Assembly (NCBI GenBank): GCA_013076295.1
Contig: RQOL01000660.1
Span: 7,096,896 to 7,160,895 of the forward strand
Origin: Sanderia malayensis
Lineage: Eukaryota > Cnidaria > Scyphozoa > Semaeostomeae > Pelagiidae
Reading direction: 5' to 3'
Length of the DNA stretch: 64,000 nt
Under the pieces are notes generated by a model. The model searched no databases. It saw only the letters and a program-made list of their open reading frames with translations, and was not told the DNA's origin. Of this stretch, positions 24,230-35,416 are shown piece after piece. The translations under genes and the position numbers were made by a program. The first letter of the stretch is position 1. Every line of letters starts with the position of its first letter.

Positions 24230-24381
24230 GCAAAACAACATCAACAAAACATGTTTCAGCAGCGGCAGGAATTTATGGCAAATATGCAGATGCAACAGCA
24301 ACCATTCATGATGCAGATATAACAACAAAACACAGTGATTTTGGGACAACTGTTGGAAGTTTTGAAAACAGCAAAATATAA
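24230..24381 (+). pseudogene. Possible partner-protein fragment of the PIF/Harbinger element
   Basis: Plus-strand frame with a glutamine-rich end (QEFMANMQMQQQPFMMQ) and then LGQLLEVLKTAK before a stop near 24381, with an internal TAA. Similar tails end the MYB/trihelix-like second protein of Harbinger transposons, and this lies convergent to the transposase. Fragmentary and low certainty. Confidence 0.4.
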
Positions 24382-24573
24382 ATGAAAATGTAGAACAGGA
24401 TGAATGTCAGCTTCAGCTATGAGCAAAATGAACATGTAGATAAGAACACATCAGAATATTTTGTTATATTTTCAACTGCTGTGATAATGAACAACATTAG
24501 ATAGCAAATTATTCCTCCAATCTAGGAGGGTCTAACTCAAAGAACGAACTTGTAGATGAACCGCAGAGACAAG

Positions 24574-26014
24574 TCATTGCATTTTGAAAAAGTGCACGGG
24601 TTGCATACATCGTGCCAACTTCTGACAAAGCAATCTTCTGATTTTTTTGTAATCAACAAAAGCAAAGCATTGAAAATTTTTTCCAAAAGCCCACTGAACG
24701 GAAACTCTGACACTGCTCATTGCTTTGCTGAAATCTTTCTTAGCATCTGTAAGATTGTTGTGCTTGGAGGGGGCCTGCAGGCGTGGTCCGATTGGGTATG
24801 CAGGATCTCCATAGATACATAATGGCTGTCCATCAGGAGTATTGCAATGTTCTTGGAGTTGCTGCAACAGTCCTGAACGATGAAGGATATCAGCATCATG
24901 GCTTCTTCAGTCTGTTAGGGTGCAAAGTAAAGAATGAGCGACAGTAAACGACTACAACACAAATGATGAACCTAAAGCACTTGGTCTGTTTGCAAATTGT
25001 TTTTGTTTCATAGAAATTCCAATTTCCATGGAATTGAGTTTTGTTTATTATTAAAGTACATTGAATGAAAAATATTTTGCTTCTAGTCCAGTATCCCAAA
25101 GAAGGAAGCAAGATTTTTAACCAAAAAAGGACGACTTTTAGATTTTTGTCAAGATTGTTGCTTTGAAAGATTTTGCCAAGTAAGATTTTTAAAAAGAAAG
25201 GAAGGAATATTTTTGGCTAAAGAAGCTAAAGTCATTGGAGGTAACATACCAAAAGGGCCATATAGATTAGCAATTAAGCGATTTGCAGCAACCATAGACT
25301 GATATTTTAAGGCACGTACATGTTTGTGCCCATTGTAAACCACTTTCTGGTGCTCATCTGGTCTGCAGATTGGTCTCAGAGTTCCATCCCATCAATGAAG
25401 CCCCAGCATGGTACCAATGCATGACTTTTGGCATGTACTGCATCAGCATATTTTTTAATCATATCAGGCTGCAACCAAGGCTGCTGAAAGCTGGTCAACT
25501 TCTGTCAAAACCTTTCACAGGAATCTCTCATAGCTTTGTTTACAATGAGACAAATTTCTGGCTTTGACCTGCCAAAGCGTGGAATGAGGTCACTGTAACG
25601 GCAGGGATATGCAAACCTTCTGAGAGGCATACGCAGACCTTCAACACCTGAAGCTTTTGTTCCATTGGAGCACACAAACTTATTTGGGAAACGAAAAGCG
25701 AGCAGAAATTGTTATACGTCCTCCTTCTTGAAACGAAACTCGCTCTTGCATTCTACTTCGTTCATTTTGCCCAACTCAAATTGATCATGCTTCCAATCTT
25801 GGAATACAGGTGCAGTTCCTTCTTGTTCGCCTGCCAGCAGTAACAACTCGTCTTCATCGACCAGATCTTCTTGATACAAATAACACGCAGCCAACATTTC
25901 ATCCGCTATTTTGAACTGTCTATTTTCCGTGTTTCTGTATCTACTAAACATCTGCTGCATTTGGTGCGAGTTCAACAACAACCATGCATCCACGCAGGGG
26001 GTGCATGAAGTCAC
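24574..26014 (-). pseudogene. PIF/Harbinger transposase (DDE_Tnp_4), decayed, with one intron
   Basis: Starts near 26014 with an acidic N-terminal segment, then FRFPNKF, RFGRSKPEI and WGFIDG (first Asp). KVVYNGHKHVRALKYQ and ANLYGPF follow up to a donor at 25249. After a 338-bp intron (GTATGT to CTAACAG, 25249-24912) the frame continues HDADILHRSGLL and YGDPAYP (second Asp), then SSVRVSVQWAFGK, stopping at 24574. Broken by TAA near 25715, TGA near 25510, a frameshift by duplication at WGFIDG, and TGA after the intron. The catalytic Glu expected before WAFG is Gln here. Confidence 0.8.
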
Positions 26015-26020
26015 ACTCGT

Positions 26021-26070
26021 ACTTTGTTTTCATTGGGCCTACTTTGTTTTAGGCCCAATGAAAACAAAGT
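26021..26070. repeat. Inverted repeat, about 21-bp stem
   Basis: ACTTTGTTTTCATTGGGCCT (26021-26040) and its exact complement (26051-26070) with ACTTTGTTTT between. It lies just upstream of the Harbinger frame; GGCC plus a preceding TTA/TAA resembles a Harbinger end. A partner at the other end was not found. Confidence 0.8.
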
Positions 26071-26135
26071 CAAAGTTTTGAATTTTTCAGGCGCTATTTG
26101 CATGATTTTCCTCATTTAAACTTTCTACAAGTGTT

Positions 26136-26885
26136 TGTATGTTTGTATAGTATGTAGGTATAGTAGGTATGGTATTTTTGTATAGTGTTTGTATAGTAGG
26201 TATAGTATGTATATTATGTATTTATAGTAGGTATAGTAGGTATAGTATGTTTGGATAGTAGGTATAGGTAGTATGTTTTTATAGTAGGTTTATAGTAGGT
26301 TTATAGTAGGTATGTATAGTAGGTTTATAGTAGCTATGTATGTATCTCGGTATGTATGTATGTATGTATGTATGTAGGTATGGGAATGAACATCAGCGAA
26401 TGCAGCACACGAAGCGCGCCCTATCAGCCAATGTTTCTTTATAATAGATAGACAGGCGAGCGCAGCAAGCTAACCCATTGTACGTGGGGTTGAAAGAGGC
26501 ATGAGCGTAAGCGAATGCAGCGCACGAAGTGCGCCCTATCAGCCAATGTTTTTTATAATAGATAGAGAGGCGAGCGCACCAAGCTAACCCATTGTAAGTG
26601 GGGTTCACAGGGGCATGAGCGTCAGCGAATGCAGCACACAAAGTGCATCCTATCAGCCAATGTTTCTTGATAATAGATAGAGAGGTGAGCGCAGCGAGCT
26701 AATCCATTGTAAGTGGGGTTCACAGGGGCATGAGTGTCAGCGAATGCAGCGCACAAAGTGCATCCTATCAGCCAATGTTTCTTGATAATAGATAGACAGG
26801 CGAGCCCAGCGAGCTAACCCATTGTAACTGGAGCTCAAAGGGGCATGAGCGTAAGCGAATGCAAACCCTATCAATCAATGTTTCT
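26136..26885 (+). repeat. TATAG/TATG satellite followed by 115-bp Helitron-core repeats
   Basis: 26136-26378 is a degenerate TAGTAGGTA/TATG array. Then tandem units with CTATCAGCCAATGTTT start at 26421, 26536, 26650 and 26765 (periods 115, 114, 115). Each carries the GCATGAGCGTAAGCGAATGC core. Here the microsatellite precedes the core, the reverse of the 23-kb block, and no CTAG end is present. Confidence 0.85.
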
Positions 26886-26897
26886 TGATAATATTCA

Positions 26898-27784
26898 GCA
26901 TATATATTAGATAGTATGATACAAGATAGTATTGCATGATTATATATTAGATAGTATGATACAGTATAGTATTGCATGGTCATGTATTGTATTTTTGGGT
27001 ATGATGTACCTTTGTATTTATATTTTTAATTTTAATGTTGTATTTAATAGCATGTTCAAGCAGTTTTCAGGTTTTTGTAGCCAATGATATGTGCTCCAAT
27101 TTGTTAATATATTTCCATACTTTGCAGTACCCTTCATTGATAAATAAACAGAGATTGAAGAAAATACAATATTGACGATTGAATATTAAGAACACACAAG
27201 AAAGGTTGAAAGGAGATGACTTGAATTTATAACTTATAGTTGCAACAAAAACTGTATATCTTACAACATAAATGTACTATTTACCTGAATATCATTTACC
27301 AGTGAGGCGTGCAACATTACATATGCTTACTTTGGAAAGTCTTCATTTTCTGTAGTCATTTCTCATAACTAAATTTCAGGCTATGACGCCACTACCAGGG
27401 TGTTTCCACCCACATACTAACCACATTTACGCATTCTGTGACATTTCCAAGAGGCCTCGATTTCAGTTCTCTATATTTTATTCTACGAGGCCATCTTCAT
27501 TCTGTTGCTATAGTGTTCATATTCAAAATTATCTTCGCAACGCAACGCGCCATAAGTATTTTCCGTTTGTGTTCGTCATTGTCAAAAGTAGAGCCACAAG
27601 TCAACAGGTAAATTGTTTTTAACTCATTACTAATATTTTATACTTTTATATATTAATAAAGACAATTACAATTAATACCCGAATTTTTTATTACATGCAC
27701 AACTATTTCCATGTATTTAATCACTGATGATATTCCTTTTCCAGTCTTCGTTCAGTTTTCCTATTTTGCATTCAACCTTTCTTC
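26898..27784. other. No gene recognised (26898-27784)
   Basis: Has a short duplicated TATATTAGATAGTATGATAC motif (26900-26985) and AT-rich sequence. A frame at 27383-27622 has no recognised domain. Confidence 0.45.
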
Positions 27785-28460
27785 TTGAAGAAAGAAAGAT
27801 TTTGGTATGTAATTTTTTTCAATGTTACTTAGATAATTACATTCTCCTTTACTGTTATGATCACCAACCATATGCATAACTTACTACTTACCATTTAAAT
27901 CACAATTATATTCTTCTTTTTCCAGTATTTCCAGTTTGGCAGTTGCCCATTCATTTTTATTTCGTTCACATTTTCGGTATGCACTTTCACTTCAATGTTA
28001 ATTAGATAATGAGATTCACCATTACTATTATGATCACCAACCAAATGTATAAATTACTACTTACTATTAAATCACAATTATATTCTTCTTTTTGCAGTAT
28101 TTGCAGTTTGGCAGTTGCCCTTTCATTTTTATTTCGTTCAGATTTTCGGTATGTACTTTCACTTCAATCTTAATTAGATAATGAGATTCTCCATTACTAT
28201 TATGATCACCAACCATGTGCATAAATTACTACTTACTATTAAATCATAATTATATTCTTCTTTTTCCAGTATTTGCAGTTTGGCAGTTGCCCTTTCATTT
28301 TTATTTTGTTCAGATTTTCGGTATGTACTTTCAGTTCAATGTTAATTAGATAATGAGATTCTCCATTACTATTATGATCACCAACCATATGTATAAATTA
28401 CTACTTACCATTTAAATCAAAATTATCTTTTTCCAGTATTTGCAGTTTGGCAGCTGCCCT
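27785..28460 (+). repeat. 172-bp tandem array, about four units
   Basis: GGTATGCACTTTCAC at 27976 and GGTATGTACTTTCA at 28148 and 28320 give a period of 172. Same family as the array hit by the Gypsy element at 8.25-12.35 kb. Confidence 0.9.
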
Positions 28461-28470
28461 TTATTTTTAA

Positions 28471-28590
28471 CTAGGGGTCATCACTCCCTTCGCTCGTTCG
28501 CCCCAGCTCGTCAAGTAAAAAAAGCTTAATCGGGTTGGCGCGCTTCGCGCGCTGTATTCTCTCCCGCTCATGCCCATACATACATACAAC
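28471..28590 (-). mobile_element. Helitron-like 3' end, inverted
   Basis: Reverse complement of the shared right end: minus strand reads TATG repeats, GGGCATGAGCGGGAG, GCGCGCGAAGCGCGCC, AAGCTTTTTTTACTTGACG and ends GACCCCTAG followed by T. Only about 120 bp remain. Confidence 0.8.
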
Positions 28591-28705
28591 ACGACAACGC
28601 AATGGCGGTTGTTGAGCTTTGAAATATTAATATATATACACTAATATAATAATATAATATAATATAACATACTATATTGTTGAGCTTTGAAATACTGATT
28701 ACAAT

Positions 28706-29719
28706 ATGAATAGGCTAAATAGGAAAGAGGAACATACGCTTTGTGCTGAAGATAGATGCACAACAAATCTAAAAAATGATGGAACACAATCGATTTACTG
28801 TGATATATGTGGCGACTTATTCTGTTTAAAATGCATGGGAATACCAAAGAAAAATTTTGAGGTTTTAACAAGCTCAAAGCACATCAAAATGGCATGCAAC
28901 AAATGTTTCAAGTTCACATTCACTAGTTTATGTAGGAATAAGGAAAAGGAACAAGAAATTTAAGAAAAATTGGTAAAAATGGAAGACGCTTTTAAACGCT
29001 TTGATCTTGAAGATTTTACTGCTAAAATAGAAGAGAGGATAAATGATCAAATAACAAAGAAATTCGAAAATCTAGAACTAATTGATGCCATACATACCAA
29101 ACTTGATGCTCTACCTACTAAGCTAGAGAAGAAATTAGATGACATCCCCAAAGAAATGTACTCCAAAGCCTTGGAGAGAAATATCAATGGAAATGACGAA
29201 AAGATTGCAAGCAACATAGGAGCAATTGTTAGAGATACACTAAATGAGGATAAACAAATGCAAGAAAAAGAAGAAGAAACTGAAAGATCTGTTGTGATAC
29301 ATGGCATACAGGAGGAGAATGTAAAGAACTATGATGAAAGATTGGAAATTGAAACTGAGAAGATATCCAAGTTGATTAAAGATGGCATGAAGATTACAGT
29401 ACCAGTTATCCATAAGATACACAGATGTGGGAAGTATGACGAAAATAGAAAATCGCCAAGACCTATCAAAATAGTGTTCAAAGACAAGATGGATAGAAAT
29501 AAAGTGCTAAGAAATGCACCAAACCTGAAAGCAGCAGAAGACATATACAGGAGTTGCTATGTAAAGAAAGACATGAATACAGATGAAAGAAAAGAATATC
29601 AAGAACAACTACAAATGGCAAAAGAAAAGGGAGAAAGAGAAGAAAACAAAGACAAATTCTATGTAGTTAGAGGCTACCCTTCAAAATGGAGAATTGAAGA
29701 AAGAGCGCTACGAAAATGA
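28706..29719 (+). pseudogene. LINE A ORF1: PHD-like finger, coiled coil, nucleic-acid-binding domain
   Basis: Residues 1-85 carry a cysteine/histidine finger (YCDICGDLFCLKC and then ACNKC). An in-frame TAA at 28961-28963 interrupts it. The same frame continues at 28970 with a charged coiled coil and a domain starting RSVVIHGI and containing RPIKIVFKDK, similar in kind to LINE ORF1 RNA-binding domains. It ends at TGA 29717-29719. ORF2 continues in the very same frame after this stop. Confidence 0.75.
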
Positions 29720-32694
29720 CTAACTACAACTGAAACAAGAAAACGGACCATTAAACCATGCTCAGAGTGGAAAGAACAAGGGAACATCACATTAAAACTG
29801 CTAAATATACAAGGACTCATAAAATGTAAAGTAATAGAAATCGAGAAGTTAATAAACCCACACTCACTCTTATTTTTGACTGAAACGCAACACAAAATTG
29901 ATAAAGTGAACTGGAGTGAAAGCTATACAAGATTCACCAACATGAGAGAGCAACAAGACAAAAAAGGAGGTGGTTTAATGGTCATCCACAAACAAGAACA
30001 GAACCACTTTGACTTCACAAAAGTACAGACTAAACAGAAAGATGTAATTATCTTATATGGCAAGCTCAGAACACACAAAGTCAAAATTATACTGGTATAC
30101 CTGTCTGTTATACGAAATGAAAAAGAGAAGAAAATAAATCAAGACATTTTGAAAGAAATAAGAAGAGGAATAAGCCAGTCTGGTGAAGATGAATTAATAT
30201 TTATACTTGGTGATTTCAATGGACATATAGGAATCATAGGAAGTCAAAAATTAAACTATAATGGCAAGATTGTATTAGATATTATGACAGAGAATAATAT
30301 GATACTCTTAAATGACACGGATAAATGTAAAGGAACTTACACATGGAGTCAAGGAGAACAAAAATGTGTTATTGATTTTGTATTAGTAAATCAAATGGCA
30401 TACACTTTATGTGACAAGATGATTATAGACGAACAACAGGAACGATTTGACCTTACAGACCATAATCTCATGGAAGTCACACTAAAAATAAAAAATGTGC
30501 ATCCAAATTATCAAAAGAAAGGAAAGTGGGAGGAGAAGGAATATTACAAATTTGACGAAAATTCACTAAAGTGTTATGTAAGACAATTAGAAGAAGATTT
30601 CCATATAAATCCATGCTCCAATTTAACAACCATAGACTTCAATAGCATGATTGGAAATGCAGCACACAAAACTCTGAGAGCAACATACAGAAAAAGAACC
30701 ATAGAGGGAAACAAGAAATGTAGAGAGGCACCATGGGTAACTGATGAAATTAGGACAGAGATAAAGAAGAGAAAGAAATTGAACAGAGAGAAGAGAAACT
30801 GTAGACATCCAGAAATGCTTAAAACAAAGGAAGACCTCTACAAAGTACAAAAACAATATGTACAATGTATCATAAAAAAAGAAATTCAAGCATATGAAAT
30901 GAAGATTACAGACGATATTAGACAAGACAGAAGCAGAGGAAAGAAGATATGGGACAACATAAACAAACTAAGAGGCCAGATAAAAAATGAAGAAATGTGC
31001 CCAACATTATATGATGCAGAGGAACAACCCTTGGAAAAACATGAAGCAGAAGAAAGCATTGAACAATACTGGACAAGCATATACAATAGACATGATAACA
31101 ATATTACTACAGATGTGTGGAATGAAGAAAATAAAAGAGCTTATCAAGAACAGATGGAACAAAAATTACAATTTAAGCATCAAGTTAAACATGAAGACAA
31201 CTACTTCCCTATGATGCTTCGGGAACATTTCGATGCTGCCTTACATATATAGTGCACTGTCTGGGAGTGATATTTGTATAACACAACTTCAAAAAATATT
31301 TCAAGATATATTGGAAAATGGAAAAGAGATCGATGCATGGAAGAAATCAAGAACCAAGATGATACCCAAAATTAAGAAACCCACAGCCAAGCAACTGAGA
31401 CCAATTGCACTCACAGATGTATCATACAAATTATTTATGACAATGTTGGGAAGAAAGATAGACAGCCATATCCAAGAAAATTATGAACAATTAGACACAC
31501 AAGCCAGTTTCACGAAAGGAAGTCAAAATTTGGATAATTTATTTATACTACAATACTGCATTGATCAAAGCTATAAGATGAAGAAGCCGCTAATTGTTAC
31601 ATGTATTGACTACTCCAAGGCATTTCATTCTATAAAGAGAGGGGAAATAATACAGACATTGATGCATTATAAGATCCATTACACAATAATAGAAGCAGTA
31701 GCAAATATATACAAAGAAGACTTTACAGAAATTCAATTTGGAGATATAAAGAAGAAAATAAATATTACAGGTGGAATTAGACAAGGCTCTACTGGATCAA
31801 CAATACTTTTTAAATTAATAACATACATGATAATGGCGGAGCTAGAAGAGAAAGGAACAGGATACACTGATGAATATATTACCCTCAAACCATACTTCGC
31901 AGAGGATGCTCTGTTATTATCACACTCAATAGACGAAGCAAAAGAAAACTTGGACATAATAACGCAAGTCAGCAGAAGGTATGGACTCGAAATTAATAAA
32001 GACAAACCTGATGTAATGATTTTTAACATGAAAGACCAGCCTGAGTTGATAAATGATATCAAAGTTGTATCAATGATCAAATACCTAGGAATAGAAATTG
32101 ACAATAGACAAAACTACTTCAAACCCACAAAGAAACAGTAATCCAGAAAGCTAGAAAGATGGCAAATATCACATATAGTGTGATCGAAAAAAGCTGCAAC
32201 AAATTACTTATTGGAAAAACCTACTGGAAAAGTATAGCTCTTCCATCAATTCTCTATGGGATCAGCATCATCAACATTACACAAGACAACATTAATGAGC
32301 TGCAAAGAATGGAAAATAGCGTTTACAGATCTATATTAGGTGCGACACACTACACTCCGAATGTAATGCTGAGAGGTGAGATTGGCGCCTCATTGATGAA
32401 AAAAAAGAATTATTAACAGTAGGATAAACTTCATAAACAGCATAAATAGTGGTAAGAATTGGAAAGAAACACTATATGGATCAAGACAACAGATAAATAT
32501 ATGAAAGAGGTACAATTATATTTTGGAGACATAAGAAAGAAAACAAGAGCAGAGATTAAACAGATACTGATAAAGTGGGATTTTGACCTTTGGAAAGAAG
32601 AACTAGCAACCAAAACAAGTTTACAACTGTATAGAAGATTTAAATCTGATATCAAAGAAGAAGAAATATATGACAACAGACCATCATCAATAAT
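29720..32694 (+). pseudogene. LINE A ORF2 5' part: APE endonuclease and reverse transcriptase
   Basis: The endonuclease begins in frame after the ORF1 stop: NIQGLIKCK, LTETQHK, GGGLMVIHK, ILGDFNGHIG, then IDFVLVN and TDHNLME. A long linker follows to 31252. After a one-base shift the RT runs 31233-32141, with LRPIALTDVSYKLF, CIDYSKAF, GGIRQGSTGS, YFAEDALLLS and IKYLGIEIDN. The normally invariant Asp pair reads Glu-Asp (FAED), so catalysis would be lost. A second shift near 32140 and a stop near 32416 precede the thumb-like region (32459-32694). Confidence 0.85.
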
Positions 32695-32702
32695 AACCGA
32701 TA

Positions 32703-33017
32703 ATGACAGATCAGAACGGAAATCAACAGCAACAAGTTATTGTACGCTTCAACAGCTTCAGTCAACGAACAAGCGTGTATAGAAAGAGGAAAACAACAAG
32801 AAAAGTTAAAATAAGGTTGGATCTAACGCGAACAAGGCTAAGTATTTTAAAAGATGCAGACGAGCTTACGAAACCGCGCGATGACATAAGCTTTATAATT
32901 GCAGATATTAACTGTCGTTTAGCTGCAAAACTAGCAAATGGTGAGTTCATTTTTTTCGATTCCATAAACGATTTGAGCAAGAAATTAGACCGTATTGATC
33001 ATGCAGCAGAAGAATAA
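32703..33017 (+). CDS. LINE B ORF1-like small protein (104 aa)
   Basis: Intact frame with a basic N-terminal third (YRKRKTTRKVKIRLDL) followed by a compact segment (FIIADINCRLAAKLANGEF). Comparable short ORF1 proteins precede ORF2 in animal CR1/jockey-type LINEs; the assignment rests on position and weak resemblance. Stop TAA near 33015. Confidence 0.5.
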   Translation: MTDQNGNQQQQVIVRFNSFSQRTSVYRKRKTTRKVKIRLDLTRTRLSILKDADELTKPRDDISFIIADINCRLAAKLANGEFIFFDSINDLSKKLDRIDHAAEE

Positions 33018-33860
33018 ACTGATTTGTATCTGGTTTACGTCCTAGGTGGATGTGGTAACAATATTTTGTTTGTTTTTGTGTTTTGGTAGGGTTTGTGTAG
33101 AATGGTGTAATTTGGTGGTAATACAGGGTGAATATTTAAGTGTTTCTTATTTCTTTCCAATTAAAACCTCATGCAAAATGAATACAACAAAACACACCAC
33201 GCGGTATAAAATTCCTTCGCTAAAACGTTGTCTGTCCCCTTGAATTTTAATGTTTTGTTTTCTTTCTTGATTTTGCAATAATCCACTCTTCCTTTCCCAA
33301 TGGGAATTGACAGTGCATAGTTTATACAGTACGGAATTTATCCTAAATAATGAAATGATTAATACAATGCGACCAAGCTCATGAATTATTTCCCTTGTGC
33401 ATGACTAGCCATTTCCCAGATGAAATCGTCTAGTCAATGCCTTTTCTTGTGTTTTATACGTTGTAGTAACAAGAATTCTAAATGTTGTGTTTTTGTCTTT
33501 GTTTCTTTAAGTCGTCTATGTTCCTTTGCTTTGGCTAAGTTAACCTGTTTTCAACGTTTATTGTTCATTGAAGTTCTGAGTGGCCAAGGAGATGGGTATA
33601 CCTAATGCCTATAGGAGTTGAAGAGTGGCGTGCAGGAATAGCTTCCCCCGAGATTTATGTTCTGCACAAAATAGTGAAACATTTACCAATGGACTGCATA
33701 ATTTTTGATTGTATTTGTTCTATTGCTTATTTGTACCTTTTCATATGTGCATGGCAAGGTACAAATAGGCAAAGACTGTACAATGAATTATGATGGGAAA
33801 CCCTGTATAGTAGAAGATGGTACCAACGCTTATGTCATTTCTTTAACCTTATAAATAATC

Positions 33861-34035
33861 GTATGTATGTATGTATGTAGGTATGTATGTGTGTATGTAG
33901 TTATCTATGTATGTATGTATGTATGTATGTATGGGCATGAGCGCGAGTGAATGCAGCGCACGAAGTGCGCCAACCACATTAAACTTTTTTACTTGAGGGG
34001 CTCCGGGAAGCGAACGGCAAGCAAACTATGATCTT
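33861..34035 (+). mobile_element. Helitron-like 3' end inside LINE B
   Basis: TATG array (33861-33931), then GGGCATGAGCG, GCGCACGAAGTGCGCC and a diverged end GATCTTAG instead of CTAG. No 5' TC part is seen. Confidence 0.65.
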
Positions 34036-34044
34036 AGAAGCCAG

Positions 34045-34586
34045 CGGGTATATACCCCACTTGTTAGTAGGACTGTCCGCTTTTCAAATACGTATTTCAG
34101 CAATGCCCCATACAAATGGAATTTACTTGATAGAGATATAAAAAGTTCTAGGTCTATTGTTGAATTTAAGCACAAACTCCTTTCGAAAATACGTCCTGTC
34201 GAAAACCCTGTTTTTAACATATATGACATTGAAGGTGTTCGAATTTTGACAAATTTGCTTTGAAGTCCAGTGCATTAAATGAGCATAGATTTCGGCATAG
34301 ATTCAACATTTCAAGTCCACTATGTGATTGCGGTACTGCAAACGAAGACAATAAGCATTTCCTCCTGCATTGCCCCACGTTCTATCATCTTCGGAGAAAC
34401 CTTCTTGGTCAGCTCTCAGAAATTCTCAGCATGGATGTCTACAATTTCGATGACGATTTTGTTTGCTCACTGATGTTGTATGGAAATTCTGAACTTCCAT
34501 ATATTGTCAACAGAATGATTCTTGAAGCAACATTACAGTACATTAAATCATCCAAACGCTTTTTCCCATTAGACTTCGAAAATTGA
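34045..34586 (+). pseudogene. LINE B ORF2 C-terminal region
   Basis: RVYTPLVSRTVRFSN and APYKWNLLD, then after a one-base shift near 34257, SSALNEHRFRHRFN and LCDCGTANEDNKHFLLHCP. This matches the conserved tail (CxC..E..H..LHC) of jockey/CR1-type LINEs. Stop TGA at 34584-34586. A short UTR and poly(A) follow. Confidence 0.75.
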
Positions 34587-34814
34587 CGACCTTTGAAAAC
34601 AGGAACATAGCGACCTTCATCTGTCTATGTATCTAGTTATGTGTGTGCGTGTTTTTATGTTATTGCATGTGTAGCTTTCTTTTTAAGTTCTTAGAATACA
34701 TTAGAATTCAATTGTAAGTGTCATACATAGTGAGAACTCGCTGACTATAAGTCCTTTCCCACTATGGATGGCACATAGATAATTACTCTTGTTGTTTTTA
34801 ATCAATAAAAAAAA

Positions 34815-35116
34815 CATCAATAATCCTGAATAGAGCAAGAACAAATACATTACAGCTAAATGACAGAAACAGACACATTAACAAAGAAACTCACTGCATG
34901 GTATGCACATGTATAGATCAGAAAGAAGACATATACCACTTTATATTACATTGTGGAGGATACACAGAGGAAAGAAGACATATATATGAACTTCAGCAAC
35001 TATATAGTTTAACAGTGAAGAAGAAATACTTGGAGCTTTCCTGTGTGATAAGGAAAACATTGAAAATAAGAAGGAATATTTGTATCGCATGTGGAAAAGA
35101 AGACAAAGTCATCTGA
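34815..35116 (+). pseudogene. LINE A ORF2 3' part: C-terminal zinc finger
   Basis: Resumes after the nested insert with RARTNTLQLNDRNRH, then CMVCTCIDQKEDIYHF and HCGGY, the C2HC finger usual at LINE ORF2 ends. Stop TGA at 35114-35116. The frame at 34815 continues that at 32694 exactly once the insert and one duplicated target copy are removed. Confidence 0.8.
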
Positions 35117-35416
35117 AGAATACCAGGACAAATTAAGAAACTTTTAAAGAAAAGGAACTCAAAGGCGCTGATGTGAAGGCTAAGCCTTTAACCAATCATC
35201 TGATCTGATCTGATCTGCTTGCTTCGGAATCGTTATTCGTATATCATCTCGGCAGATCTCCAAGCCCAACTTCAATTCTAACATTCAGCAGCATTGATTT
35301 TTTTTATTTCATTAGCCTGCAAGATAAGGATACCTCCTTCATTGATGATGATGATACATTTTTCACTGAACAGATACTTTTCATCTAAGCATTATAAAAT
35401 TTCTGAAATACTTTAA

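Larger units (their letters stand above)
32695..34814 (+). mobile_element. Nested LINE B with 10-bp target duplication and poly(A)
   Basis: CATCAATAAT occurs at 32685-32694 and 34815-34824, and the insert ends AATCAATAAAAAAAA, the hallmark of target-primed reverse transcription. It has a small ORF1 at the 5' end and an RT C-terminal region at the 3' end. Endonuclease and RT cores are missing. A Helitron-like 3' end with TATG repeats (33861-34035) sits in the middle. Confidence 0.85.
28690..35217 (+). mobile_element. Non-LTR retrotransposon (LINE A), disrupted by a nested LINE
   Basis: Has an ORF1-like region (28706-29719), an APE-type endonuclease, an RT and a C-terminal zinc finger, then a 3' UTR ending in TGATCTGATCTGATCTG (about 35197-35214), a LINE-like microsatellite tail. 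It is split at 32694/34815 by LINE B. A 67-bp spaced direct repeat of TGTTGAGCTTTGAAATA (28610 and 28677) lies at or before its 5' end. The element is dead: in-frame stops, frameshifts and a changed RT active site. Confidence 0.85.
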
